From: Betaproteobacteria bacterium
GTDB taxonomy: Bacteria; Pseudomonadota; Gammaproteobacteria; Burkholderiales; Rhodocyclaceae
Reading direction: 5' to 3'
Length of the DNA stretch: 36,116 nt
NCBI GenBank assembly: GCA_016868295.1
Contig: VGHJ01000025.1
Location: 1-36,116, forward strand
Shown: positions 14,738 to 22,930 of the stretch, one piece after another
Numbering within the stretch: the first letter of the stretch is position 1
Layout: each line of letters begins with the position of its first letter
The notes under the pieces: model-generated
Seen by the model: only the letters and a program-made list of their open reading frames with translations
Told to the model about the DNA's origin: nothing
Databases searched by the model: none
Program-made: the position numbers and the translations under genes

Positions 14738-16291
14738 ATGAACCGCCGCCTTGCCCTGCAGCGCCTGTCCGTCCTCTCCGCCCTCTCAGCCGCCTCCCTG
14801 CTGCCCTGGGGCCGCGCAGCCTTCGCCTCAAGGGCCTCGACGCTGCACGCGCTGCCGCGCACGGCGCTGGTGATCGGCAACAGCCGCTACAAGGACGCCC
14901 CGCTGAAGAACCCCGCCAATGACGCCGCCGCCATCACCGACCACCTGAAGAAGCTCGGCTTCAACGTCATCGCCCAGCTCGACGGCGGCAAGGCGGTCAT
15001 GGAAAACGCCATCCGCGGCTACGGCGAGCAGTTGGCGAGAAGCAAGGGCGTCGGCCTGTTCTACTTCGCCGGCCACGGCCTGCAGGTGTCCTGGCGCAAC
15101 TTCCTCGTCCCGGTGGACGCCGCCCTCGACCGTGTCGACGACATCCCGCGTCAGACCGTCGACCTCGCCGCCCTGCTCGGCGGCCTCGGCAAGGCGGGCA
15201 ACCCGATGAACATCGTCGTGCTCGACGCCTGCCGCGACAACCCCTTCGGCGGCGACCTGAAGAGCGGCAAGGGCCTCTCGCAAATGGACGCCCCCATCGG
15301 CACTCTGCTCGCCTACGCCACGGCGCCGGGCAACGTCGCCTCGGACGGCGCGGGCAGCAACGGGCTCTACACGGAACAGCTGCTGCGCGAGATCGTCACG
15401 CCGGAAGCCAGGATCGAGGACGTCTTCAAGCGCGTCCGCCTCGCCGTGCGGCGCGCCTCCCAGGGCCAGCAGATCCCCTGGGAGAGCACGTCCCTCGAGG
15501 ACGACTTCTATTTCCTGCCGCCGGCGAACCTGAAAAAGCTCTCCGAGGAGGAACTGGCGCGCCAGTTTTCCGAGGAAGCCTCGATCTGGGAAAAGGCCCA
15601 GCAGGCCGGCCAGGTCGCCACCGTCGAGGATTACCTGAAGCGCTACCCGAGCGGGCGCTTCTCCGAGCTGGCACAGGTGCGGCTCGACCTCATGCTGGCG
15701 AAGCAGGGCGAGAAGAAAGTCAGCGTCGTCAACGCGGCGGCGAATCCGTTCACCAAGGGCACCGGCGTCATCGACCTCAACTACCGCGTCGGCGACCGCT
15801 ATGTCTTCCGCTCCATCGACCTGCTGACGAAGATAGAAAAAAAGCTGGTCGACACCATCACCGAACTGGCCGAGGACCGGGTGATCTACAACAACGGCAG
15901 CCTGGTGACGGACCTCTTCGGCAACACCCTCGTTCGGCCCGACGGCGCGCGCTTCGGCCCGAGCCAGATGTTCATCGGCGAATACAGCCTCGGCAAGAAA
16001 TGGACGACCCGCTACGACGTCCATTTCGCCAGTGGCGGCCAGGACGTCATCGAGTTCGACCTCAAGGTGGTCGGTCGCGAAAGCGTCACCGTGCCTGCCG
16101 GAACCTTCGACTGCTTCAAGGTCGAGGCCAGGGGCTGGAGGCTCGGCACCTCGCAATCGAACGAATTCACCATCTGGGTCGCACCGGACAAGGTCAATCG
16201 TTTCGTCGCCACTGAGGTCTGGTGGCGCCGGCAGGGCCAGATCAAGCGGTCCGAGCGCCAGGAACTCGAGTCCTACACCCGCGCCGGTTAG
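14738..16291 (+). CDS. exported caspase-family (metacaspase-like) protein
   Basis: The 517-residue product starts with a signal sequence (1-30, cut after AAFA; NRRLALQ could be a Tat motif). The caspase p20 domain follows: TALVIGNSRYKDAPLKNPANDA, catalytic His113 in FYFAGHGLQ, and catalytic Cys165 in LDACRDNPF. Both catalytic residues are present. A middle helical stretch (SEEASIWEKAQ, YLKRYPSGRFSELAQ) resembles a TPR-like Ala/Tyr repeat, and the C-terminal 150 residues form a beta-rich domain like DUF3108 (VIEFDLKV, VPAGTFDCFKVEARG). Its stop overlaps that of the convergent feoB by two bases. The substrate is unknown. Confidence 0.88.
   Translation: MNRRLALQRLSVLSALSAASLLPWGRAAFASRASTLHALPRTALVIGNSRYKDAPLKNPANDAAAITDHLKKLGFNVIAQLDGGKAVMENAIRGYGEQLARSKGVGLFYFAGHGLQVSWRNFLVPVDAALDRVDDIPRQTVDLAALLGGLGKAGNPMNIVVLDACRDNPFGGDLKSGKGLSQMDAPIGTLLAYATAPGNVASDGAGSNGLYTEQLLREIVTPEARIEDVFKRVRLAVRRASQGQQIPWESTSLEDDFYFLPPANLKKLSEEELARQFSEEASIWEKAQQAGQVATVEDYLKRYPSGRFSELAQVRLDLMLAKQGEKKVSVVNAAANPFTKGTGVIDLNYRVGDRYVFRSIDLLTKIEKKLVDTITELAEDRVIYNNGSLVTDLFGNTLVRPDGARFGPSQMFIGEYSLGKKWTTRYDVHFASGGQDVIEFDLKVVGRESVTVPAGTFDCFKVEARGWRLGTSQSNEFTIWVAPDKVNRFVATEVWWRRQGQIKRSERQELESYTRAG
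15716..15739 (+). repeat. dispersed bipartite motif, variant copy
   Basis: AAAGTCAGCG, eight bases, GCGGCG, within the caspase-like coding sequence (read K-K-V-S-V-V-N-A-A-A). The two bases after AAAGTCAG differ from the main form. Confidence 0.45.
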
Positions 16292-18336
16292 AGAACCAGC
16301 CGCAGCAGCTCCGCCGCCAGCCGCGTCGCGCCGGCCAGCCCCAGCGCCACCCCCACCGACAGCGCCACCGAGAAGAGGGCCTCGCGCCGGCCGAGCGTCT
16401 TCAGCATCACGGCGAAGGTCGACACGCAGGGGATGTAGAAGGTCAGGAAGACCAGGAAGACGAGGATCTGCACCCAGTCGAGCAGCGGCGCGATCTCCAG
16501 CGTGCCGAGCGCCTGGTACACCATCAGCAGCGAGAGTTCCTTGCGCAGGATGCCGAAGAGGATCGGCACGCCGAGCGCCACGGGCAGCCCCAGCCACCAT
16601 GACGTCACCGGCGTCAGCGCCGCGTTGATCCAGTCGTCCGCGCCGAAATGCGCCAGCAGCGCCAGCACCACGCTGCCGGCGATCAGCAGCGGCGTGACGA
16701 TGGTGAGGATGTCGCGGGTGCGCGCCCAGGTGTTCCGCAGCAGCGCCCGCCCCTGCGGCAGGCGGTAGGGCGGGATCTCCAGCACCAGGCCACGCCCGGC
16801 CTCGGCGTGGCGCCGGCCGAGCAGCTTGCCGAGCACCGCCACCGCCAGCATGGCGAGACCGAACACGGCGAAGACGCCGAGTCCGCCGAGGTACTTGCCG
16901 CCCAGCGCCAGGACGATGGCCGAGCGCGCCGAGCAGGGCACGAAGGTGATCAGCAGCGAGGCCACGACGCGCTCGCGCCCGCGCGAGGTCGCCGCCGCCG
17001 CCGAGATCGCCGGCACGTTGCAGCCGAGGCCGATGAGGAAGGGCACCGCCACCCCGCCGTGCAGCCCCACCGCGTGGAAGCCGCGGTCCACCACGAAGGC
17101 GACGCGGTGCATGATGCCGGACTCCTCCAGCGCCACCAGCAGCAGCACCAGCGGCAGCATGTAGGGCACGACGATGCCGACCAGCCCGACCAGCGCGTCG
17201 GCCACGGCGCGGCCGACCACGCCCGCCGTGCTCTCCGGCTGCCACTGCCCCACCCACTCCGCCAGCCGCGCGGAAGTCAGTCCGTCCAGCACGGCGCTCA
17301 CCTCGAACACCATGAACAGCACCAGGGCGAACACCGCCAGGCTGCCGATCAGTCCCCAGCGCGGATGCAGGAACAGCTCGTCGGCCCAGCGCCGCCAGCG
17401 CTCGGCCTCCTCCGGCGCGCCGGGCCGCGTCACCGTCTCGAAGAGCAGCGCCGCGCGGTGGTGCCGGTCGGCATGCAGCTCGTCGGAGAGCGGCCGCGGC
17501 AGGCGGCGCTGCGCCGCCTCGCGCGCCGCCGCCACTTCCGGCAGCAGCGCCGGGAAATGCTCCTGCAGCTCCCGCAGGAACCAGTCGTCGTTCTCGGCCA
17601 GTTGCGTCAGCAGCAGCGGGCGCGGCACGCGAAAGGCGGCCTCGATCTCCGGCCGCGCCAGCAGCACGTTGAGCGGCTTCAGGCTCTCGCGGATGTGCTC
17701 GCTGCACTGCTGCGCCAGCGGGTAGACCTTTTCGCGCGCCGCCGCCAGCGCCGCGGCGAAGAGTTCCGTCAGCCCGAGGCCCATGTGCGCCACCGTCGCC
17801 ACCACCGGCACGCCGAGCCGCTCCGACAGGGCCTTGGCATTGACGTAGCAGCCCCTGTCGCGCGCCTCGTCGACACGGTTGAGCGCGATCACCATGGGCC
17901 GGCCGAGCAGGGACAATTCCAGGCTCAGCTCGAGATCGCGCTCGAGGGAAGTGGCATCGACCACCTGGACCAGCACGTCGGGCGCGCGGAAGGGGGCGCT
18001 CGGCTGCTGCGGCTCGTGGCGGGCGATCATCGGCCAGCGGTCGCCCCAGAGCAGGTACATCAGGAGCACGCGGTCGGCCTCGCGCAGGCGGTGCAGCGTC
18101 TCGATCGGCGGCAGGTCGACGAGCGATATTTCCTCGAGGCCGATGCCGACCAGGCACTCCTCGTAGGCGGATTCGCCGGCCAGGCGGGCATGCCTGGGCG
18201 TGGCGCTGGAGGCGGCCTGGAAGATGCTGCTCTTGCCCGACTGGCGGCGGCCGACCAGGGCCACGCGCGGCCGTTTCTCGCCGCGCAGCAGCGGCGTATG
18301 CAGCGGGATGCGACCCGCGCCGGGAGAAGCGTTCAT
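16288..18336 (-). CDS. feoB: divergent FeoB-type ferrous iron transporter
   Basis: FeoB imports Fe2+ across the inner membrane under control of a GTPase domain. The 682-residue product has the gate motifs GLGCNVPAIS, TFVPCSARSAIV and FYIPCVSTFAV in a polytopic C-terminal half with two Gate/FeoB_C-like regions. The GTPase domain is altered: G1 is GRRQSGKSS (29-37) with Lys and Ser kept, G3 is VDLPP instead of D-x-P-G, and G4 NRVD is intact. No feoA or feoC is beside it. The protein is shorter than E. coli FeoB (773). It may be a lineage-specific transporter of another metal. Confidence 0.85.
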   Translation of the reverse strand: MNASPGAGRIPLHTPLLRGEKRPRVALVGRRQSGKSSIFQAASSATPRHARLAGESAYEECLVGIGLEEISLVDLPPIETLHRLREADRVLLMYLLWGDRWPMIARHEPQQPSAPFRAPDVLVQVVDATSLERDLELSLELSLLGRPMVIALNRVDEARDRGCYVNAKALSERLGVPVVATVAHMGLGLTELFAAALAAAREKVYPLAQQCSEHIRESLKPLNVLLARPEIEAAFRVPRPLLLTQLAENDDWFLRELQEHFPALLPEVAAAREAAQRRLPRPLSDELHADRHHRAALLFETVTRPGAPEEAERWRRWADELFLHPRWGLIGSLAVFALVLFMVFEVSAVLDGLTSARLAEWVGQWQPESTAGVVGRAVADALVGLVGIVVPYMLPLVLLLVALEESGIMHRVAFVVDRGFHAVGLHGGVAVPFLIGLGCNVPAISAAAATSRGRERVVASLLITFVPCSARSAIVLALGGKYLGGLGVFAVFGLAMLAVAVLGKLLGRRHAEAGRGLVLEIPPYRLPQGRALLRNTWARTRDILTIVTPLLIAGSVVLALLAHFGADDWINAALTPVTSWWLGLPVALGVPILFGILRKELSLLMVYQALGTLEIAPLLDWVQILVFLVFLTFYIPCVSTFAVMLKTLGRREALFSVALSVGVALGLAGATRLAAELLRLVL
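17273..17296 (+). repeat. dispersed bipartite motif, copy with one mismatch
   Basis: GAAGTCAGTC, eight bases, ACGGCG, inside feoB on the non-coding strand. Confidence 0.55.
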
Positions 18337-18503
18337 TGAGGCGATGGGCGCCGGACGTCGCGGGCGCGGATTGAGTCTTGAGCCGGATTATCGCCCATCG
18401 GATGCCGCGCGCACGGCCCGCCGTGCCGGAAAATCTGTCCTTGCCCGGGCCATGGGGGTGCGCTATCGTGGTCTCCCGCGCCGGTTCACGCAGGGAGGCC
18501 CGC

Positions 18504-19355
18504 ATGCCCTACAAGAACGACATCTTCTGGCCCGAACTGCACCCGGGCCTCATGCCGCCGCATTTCAACGACTACGCGCAGCTCCTCCTCGCCGAGGGCG
18601 ACTCCTGGTTCGCCTGGGCCTATCTCGGCCTCGACGTCTCCCCCAGCATCCTCAACCGGCTGCAGTTCATCCGGCGGACGGCGACGCTGAGCTACGCCTA
18701 CTCCGGCCACACCATCGGCGACATGGCGGCCATGGCGATCAGCGCCGGCTTCCGCCAGGAACTCGTCGCCCGGAAATTCGACGCCATCCTGCTCTCCGGC
18801 GGCGGCAACGACCTCTTCGACGCGCTCGCCCAGGGCCACATCCTGAAGCTGGCCGATCCGGGCGCGGACCCGGCCGATGCGGCAAGCTACTACGATGTCG
18901 CCGAACTGGATGCCCTCAAGAACTACGTCATCCTCAACTACCGGCAGGTCCTCTCCTGGCGCAGGCAGCCGGGCTCGCCCAACCGGTCGACCCCATTGCT
19001 GCTGCACACCTACGATTTCCCCATGCCCCGCCCGGCGCCGGCCAAGGTGTTCGGCAAGCCGGCCGTGGGGGCCTGGCTGCATCCCGCGCTGGACAAGGTG
19101 AATGCGCCGGCCGCGCTGCGCTTCGACATCATCAGGCTGATCGCCTCCGACCTGCTCGACGGCATCCGCGCCTTCGACGACCCGGCCGACGGCATCCATG
19201 TGGTGGACACCTGCGGCACTACGCTCACGCCGGCGGCGGCCGGCACCACCGGCGACAATGCCGACTGGGTGAACGAGATCCACCCGAACGCGGCCGGCTA
19301 CGTCAAGATCGCAAGGCAGTTCAACCTGAAACTTGCCGCCCTGGGCGTTTTCTAG
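18504..19355 (+). CDS. SGNH/GDSL-family hydrolase
   Basis: The 283-residue product has the SGNH blocks in order: GDSWF with nucleophile Ser34, a Gly in SGHTIGDM, GGGND with Asn102, and the C-terminal NEIHPNAAGY with His260. The Asp two or three residues before His is Glu here. There is no signal peptide, so it is probably cytoplasmic. ATG 18504 follows GGGAGG (18494-18499). It could be a lipase, esterase or carbohydrate deacetylase; the sequence does not say. It is divergent from feoB and its stop overlaps that of cbiO. Confidence 0.85.
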   Translation: MPYKNDIFWPELHPGLMPPHFNDYAQLLLAEGDSWFAWAYLGLDVSPSILNRLQFIRRTATLSYAYSGHTIGDMAAMAISAGFRQELVARKFDAILLSGGGNDLFDALAQGHILKLADPGADPADAASYYDVAELDALKNYVILNYRQVLSWRRQPGSPNRSTPLLLHTYDFPMPRPAPAKVFGKPAVGAWLHPALDKVNAPAALRFDIIRLIASDLLDGIRAFDDPADGIHVVDTCGTTLTPAAAGTTGDNADWVNEIHPNAAGYVKIARQFNLKLAALGVF

Positions 19356-20149
19356 CGACTGGATTCCCAGTCGTGGCTGTGCGTGTGGGCATGCATATAC
19401 GCGTGCGTGTCGCCGCCGTGGCGATGGCGGTGGCGATGGACGAGGTTGGCGGCCTCCAGCAGGGCGCGGTCGCGCAGCGCGTCCTGAAGCGGGCCGTCGA
19501 AGAGCAGCCGCCCGCCCTCGCCCAGCACGAAGGCGCGCTCGCCCAATTCCGAAGCCATCGACAGGTTGTGCGTGCTCGTCACCACCGTCTTGCCGCAGTC
19601 GAGCAGGAAGTCGACCAGCCAGCCCGAGGCGCGCGGGTCGAGGCTCGCCACCGGCTCGTCGAGCAGCAGCAGGCGCGGCTCCAGCGCCAGGATCGCCGCC
19701 AGCGCCAGCTTCTGCTTCTGCCCGCCGGAGAGCGAGAACGGCTGCGCGTCGAGCAGCGGCGCGAGGCCGAGTGCGGCGGCCCAGTGCTCGGCGCGGGCCA
19801 CCGCGTCCGGCAGGCCGAGCTGGCGCGGACCGTAGGCGATCTCGTCGCGCACCGTCGGGTTGAAGAGCATCGCCTCGGGATGCTGGAACAGCAGCACCAC
19901 CTCGCTCCTGAAGCGCCGCGCGAAGGCGCCCTGCTTCAGCCGCGCCGGCGTCACCGCCTCGCCGCAGTAGCTGTAACTGCCGGTCTGCGGCGCGATTAGG
20001 CCGTTCATCAGCTTCAGCAGGGTCGACTTGCCGCTGCCGTTGGCGCCGAGCAGCACCAGCTTCTCGCCCTCGCGCACGCTGAGCGAAACGCCGTCGAGCA
20101 CCGTCGGCGCATCGGGCCAGGCGTAGCGGATGCCGTTCAGTTCGATCAT
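19352..20149 (-). CDS. cbiO: nickel/cobalt ECF transporter ATP-binding protein with His-rich tail
   Basis: This is the ATPase of an energy-coupling-factor importer. The 265-residue product shows Walker A GANGSGKST (35-43), Q-loop LLFQHPEAMLFNPTV, signature LSGGQKQKLALA, Walker B LLLLDEP and switch His in STHNLS. The last 28 residues contain nine His (HRHRHRH, then THAYMHAHTHSH), a metal-binding tail unusual for this subunit. ATG 20149 overlaps the cbiQ stop (ATGA). With urease next door, the likely substrate is Ni2+, so it could be called nikO. Confidence 0.92.
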   Translation of the reverse strand: MIELNGIRYAWPDAPTVLDGVSLSVREGEKLVLLGANGSGKSTLLKLMNGLIAPQTGSYSYCGEAVTPARLKQGAFARRFRSEVVLLFQHPEAMLFNPTVRDEIAYGPRQLGLPDAVARAEHWAAALGLAPLLDAQPFSLSGGQKQKLALAAILALEPRLLLLDEPVASLDPRASGWLVDFLLDCGKTVVTSTHNLSMASELGERAFVLGEGGRLLFDGPLQDALRDRALLEAANLVHRHRHRHGGDTHAYMHAHTHSHDWESSR

Positions 20150-20802
20150 GGCTTCTTGTAGGCAGTCACTACGCCCGGGCGGCGCGGTCGCCAGACAGGA
20201 CCGACCTCTCCCCCGGGCCCTCTCACGCAGGCGGGAGAGGGGAGACCCGCGTAGTCGTCGAACGCCCCGCGCGAGCGCATCGCCAGCGCCGTCTCGGCGG
20301 CCATGCACACCGACTTGTCGAGCAGGTGGCCGGCCTGGGCGGCGGCGTGGCGCGCACGCGCGGACAAGGCGGGGGCGGCGGCATTGCGGCTGGCGAAGGC
20401 CAGGCGGAAGTCGCGCAGCGCGCGCGCGAAGGCCTCGATCTGCCCCGCCGCCAGCGTGACGACGAAGCCGAGTGTTGGCGAAAAGCGCACCGCCTCGAGC
20501 AGGTTCACGCGCGCGACGAACCAGAAGCCGAGGTACACCATCAGCAGCACGCGCAGGTTCACCAGCAGCAGGTAGACCACCGAGAAGTTGCCCTGCCAGA
20601 GCGAAACGGCGGCGTAGCCCAGGCTCACCGTCAGGTTGAAAGTCAGCACCGCCAGCACGGCGCGGCGCGCGATGCGCCAGCGCCCCGCGCCGCTCGCCGC
20701 CAGCGCGAGGACCAGCAGCGCGGCCAGCAGCCACGGCGCGTGGATGAAGGTCACGGCGACCACGGCCGCGAGGTAGGCGAGGAGCCAACGCGTCGCCCTC
20801 AT
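20146..20802 (-). CDS. cbiQ: ECF transporter transmembrane protein CbiQ/NikQ
   Basis: T-component linking the metal-binding membrane subunit to the ATPase. The 218-residue product has four to five hydrophobic helices and the coupling region ETALAMRSRGAF, which carries the ARG-type motif for ATPase contact. The start at 20802 forms ATGA with the cbiM stop. The C-terminal segment from about residue 187 (YAGLPSPACVRGPGGEVG) is encoded by a CCCTCTC/GAGAGGG repeat (20218-20241) and does not look like CbiQ, so a repeat appears to have replaced or extended the original end. Confidence 0.9.
   Translation of the reverse strand: MRATRWLLAYLAAVVAVTFIHAPWLLAALLVLALAASGAGRWRIARRAVLAVLTFNLTVSLGYAAVSLWQGNFSVVYLLLVNLRVLLMVYLGFWFVARVNLLEAVRFSPTLGFVVTLAAGQIEAFARALRDFRLAFASRNAAAPALSARARHAAAQAGHLLDKSVCMAAETALAMRSRGAFDDYAGLPSPACVRGPGGEVGPVWRPRRPGVVTAYKKP
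20218..20241. repeat. REP-like hairpin inside the 3' end of cbiQ
   Basis: CCCTCTCACGC and GCGGGAGAGGG pair over 11 bases with one mismatch around AG. It is coding for the CbiQ tail. Confidence 0.7.
20639..20662 (+). repeat. dispersed bipartite motif, variant copy
   Basis: AAAGTCAGCA, eight bases, ACGGCG, in cbiQ on the non-coding strand (coding A-V-L-A-V-L-T-F). Confidence 0.5.
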
Positions 20803-21488
20803 GCCCGCTCCAGCCCTTCTCCCCCGGCCCCTCTCCCGCCCGCCGGAGGGGTGAGCCACTTCCTTGCCCGCGCGAAGCGCCACACCAGCACGGTCAGCAG
20901 CGCCTCGCCGGCGCCGATGAAGACATGCGGGATCAGCACCGCCGGCAGGGTGATGGCGGGACCGAAGGGGAAGAACAGCGGCGTGCCGTCCTCCCGGTGG
21001 GCGATGAGCGGCTGCACGCCGAGCGCCAGGGCAACGAACAGGCCCGACAACACCACCGAAACCCAGGCGGCCACCGCCACCGCCGCCGTCTCGTTCAACC
21101 GCCGCAGCGCGCCGAAGGCGGCCGCCGCCGCCGCCGATCCGGCCAGCCCCATGGCCAGCGCATTCACCGCCAGCGCGGTGATGCCGCCGGCGCCGAAGAG
21201 CAGCGACTGCAGCAGGAGCACCAGGCTGTAGGCGAGGAAACCCAATCGCACGCCGAAGAGCAGCCCCAGCATGGCCACGCCGAGCGCGTGGCCCGAGGTG
21301 CCGCCGGGAATCGGCACCATGACGAGGCCGAGGCCGTAGGCCAGCGCCGTCATCGCCGCCAGGCGCGGCACGGTTTCCTCGTCGAGGCTGCGCCGCAGGC
21401 CGCGTGCCGCCCAGGCCCAGGCCAGGCCCGCCGCCGCGGTGGCGGGGAGATAGGTCTGCGGCGAGAGGAAACCGTCGGGGATGTGCAT
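20799..21488 (-). CDS. cbiM: nickel/cobalt ECF transporter substrate-capture membrane protein CbiM/NikM
   Basis: S-component that captures Ni2+ or Co2+. The 229-residue product begins MHIPDGFLS, the family start in which the N-terminal amine, His2 and a later His bind the metal; that later His is H67 in GGTSGHALGVAM. Six to seven hydrophobic helices follow. No cbiN lies beside it; NikK- and NikL-like genes upstream take that place, which favours nickel. Its last residues (LTPPAGGRGAGGEGLERA) are encoded by a degenerate REP-like repeat. The stop overlaps the cbiQ ATG. Confidence 0.93.
   Translation of the reverse strand: MHIPDGFLSPQTYLPATAAAGLAWAWAARGLRRSLDEETVPRLAAMTALAYGLGLVMVPIPGGTSGHALGVAMLGLLFGVRLGFLAYSLVLLLQSLLFGAGGITALAVNALAMGLAGSAAAAAAFGALRRLNETAAVAVAAWVSVVLSGLFVALALGVQPLIAHREDGTPLFFPFGPAITLPAVLIPHVFIGAGEALLTVLVWRFARARKWLTPPAGGRGAGGEGLERA
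20826..20853. repeat. REP-like repeat in the 3' end of cbiM
   Basis: CCCCTCTCCCGC followed by GGAGGGG is a shortened member of the same repeat family. It encodes the Gly-rich CbiM tail. Confidence 0.55.
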
Positions 21489-21503
21489 TTCAGGGATCAG
21501 GAA

Positions 21504-22505
21504 TCAGAAGAGCATGGAAGCGGTAAACAGCAGGCGGTACTTCTCCAGGCCTTCGGCGCCCTGTTGCATGCGCTGCTCGTTGAGATTTTTCCAGATCGCT
21601 TTCTTGACGCCGACGGCGAGGCTGAACTTGTCCCAATAGACGCGCACGCCGGGCACGGCGTAAAGCATGCGCCCTCCGGTGGCCTGTTCGCCCACTCCGT
21701 CCGTCACGTCGCGCCCCAGCTTGAGGTATTGCATTTCCAGCACGAGGTCCGTGCGCAGCTTGCGTTCCGCATCCGTGTGCGCGCGCCAGGTGAGCGCGCC
21801 ATTCAGGCGCGTTTCGCGGCCGAAACGCGTCGTGGAACGCAGGCCCGTGGTGTAGTCGGTGGCATAGCGGTATTCCTGGAACCACAGCGTCGACGCCTCG
21901 GCGTTGAAGGTCAGCTTCGGCGTGATCATCTTCGTCGCGGTCAGGCCCAAGGTGTAGGACGGATTGCCGAAGCCGGTGGACATGCCCGGGTCGATCGAAC
22001 CGTCGGGCAGACGGGTGTTCGGGCGGCCGGTGGGCAGCGTGCCGCCGCCGAAGACGGTGAAGTGCCAGTCTTCCATCTCGTCCAGGCTCTCGTTCTTCGG
22101 CACCAGCGAGAACGCCTTGCCGTCGTGGCGGAAGCCGATCTGGCCGAGCACGGAGACGTCGGCCCAGCCGCGCGTCCTGAAGCCGCCGGATTCGTCGGCC
22201 TTGACGTTGTGCGGCACGAAGAGATAACCCGAGAACCAGGGCGTGAAGCCGTGGCCGATGCCGAGCATGGTGAAGCGCGAATAGTCGCCCTCCACGTCGG
22301 GGCGCGCCAGCCGGCCGCGCGCGAACTTCGCGTGGTCGATCTTCAGCGCCAGCAGGGTGCCGCCCTCGGGCAGCACCGCCGAGGTGGCGGATTCCACCGG
22401 CGCCCCGGGGCCTTCGATCGCGGCGGCGCCGACGCCGGCGACGCCATGGTGGGCCAGCGCCGGCGCGGCGGCGAGCGACAACAGGAGGGCAAGACGGGAT
22501 TTCAT
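21504..22505 (-). CDS. outer-membrane beta-barrel protein, putative nickel channel
   Basis: The 333-residue product has a signal peptide (1-18) cut after ALA, leaving a mature start HHGVAG. The rest alternates short amphipathic strands rich in Tyr, Trp, Gly and Thr (LGLTATKMITPKLTFNAEAS, LVLEMQYLKLG, SLAVGVKKAIW) and ends in Phe (LFTASMLF), the usual beta-barrel C-terminal signature. It resembles the MetA-pathway/putative transporter barrel group. It lies between the NikL-like gene (ATGA overlap) and cbiM (15 bases), so an outer-membrane entry route for nickel is a fair inference. Confidence 0.78.
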   Translation of the reverse strand: MKSRLALLLSLAAAPALAHHGVAGVGAAAIEGPGAPVESATSAVLPEGGTLLALKIDHAKFARGRLARPDVEGDYSRFTMLGIGHGFTPWFSGYLFVPHNVKADESGGFRTRGWADVSVLGQIGFRHDGKAFSLVPKNESLDEMEDWHFTVFGGGTLPTGRPNTRLPDGSIDPGMSTGFGNPSYTLGLTATKMITPKLTFNAEASTLWFQEYRYATDYTTGLRSTTRFGRETRLNGALTWRAHTDAERKLRTDLVLEMQYLKLGRDVTDGVGEQATGGRMLYAVPGVRVYWDKFSLAVGVKKAIWKNLNEQRMQQGAEGLEKYRLLFTASMLF

Positions 22506-22930
22506 GGTGTTTTCTTCCTTCGCACAAACAGTTGCAGGATGCCGAACAGCGCCAGCAGCAGGCCGGCGCCGAACATGAGCTTCGCGCCGCGGTCCTCCGG
22601 CACGACTGCCGCGACGGCCTCGCCGCCGCGCGGCGGGTCGAACTTGATATCCACGCCGTGGCCGTCGGCGGCGAAGGCGCGCAGCCGCAGCTCGCCTGTG
22701 TCGGGCGGCACGAAGACGGCGCGGCCCTGCGCATCGGTGCGGCCGACGGCATGCGGCTTGTCGCTGCCGGCCGCGTAGACTTCGAAGGCCTCGAAGGAAA
22801 ACGGCTGGCCGTCGGCGAAAGTCAGTCGCACCGACACGGCGCTCTCTGCGGCGATGGCGTGCTGCACCTCGTGGGCGAAGGCCGGCGCGAGCGCCGTCAG
22901 CATCAGCCAGAGGAAAACGAACCGTTTCAT
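22502..22930 (-). CDS. nikL: NikL-like periplasmic/membrane component of nickel uptake
   Basis: The 142-residue product has a signal peptide (1-19, cut after AFA) with mature start HEVQHAI, a carboxypeptidase-regulatory-like beta domain (SVRLTFADGQPFSFEAFEVY, GRTDAQGRAVFVPPDTGELRLRAFAADGHG), and a C-terminal membrane helix (LMFGAGLLLALFGILQLFV) followed by RRKK. This matches the NikL design: periplasmic domain anchored at the C-terminus, accompanying NikM-type ECF transporters without NikN. It overlaps the NikK-like stop and the barrel start by four bases each. Confidence 0.72.
   Translation of the reverse strand: MKRFVFLWLMLTALAPAFAHEVQHAIAAESAVSVRLTFADGQPFSFEAFEVYAAGSDKPHAVGRTDAQGRAVFVPPDTGELRLRAFAADGHGVDIKFDPPRGGEAVAAVVPEDRGAKLMFGAGLLLALFGILQLFVRRKKTP
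22818..22841 (+). repeat. dispersed bipartite motif, copy 6
   Basis: AAAGTCAGTC, eight bases, ACGGCG, in the NikL-like gene on the non-coding strand (coding V-S-V-R-L-T-F). Confidence 0.62.

Noticed and set aside
14828-18505. 1225-codon open frame on the minus strand
   Set aside because: It is a GC-rich shadow running antisense to the caspase-like gene and out of frame through feoB; its translation is Arg/Ala/Gly-rich with no family pattern.
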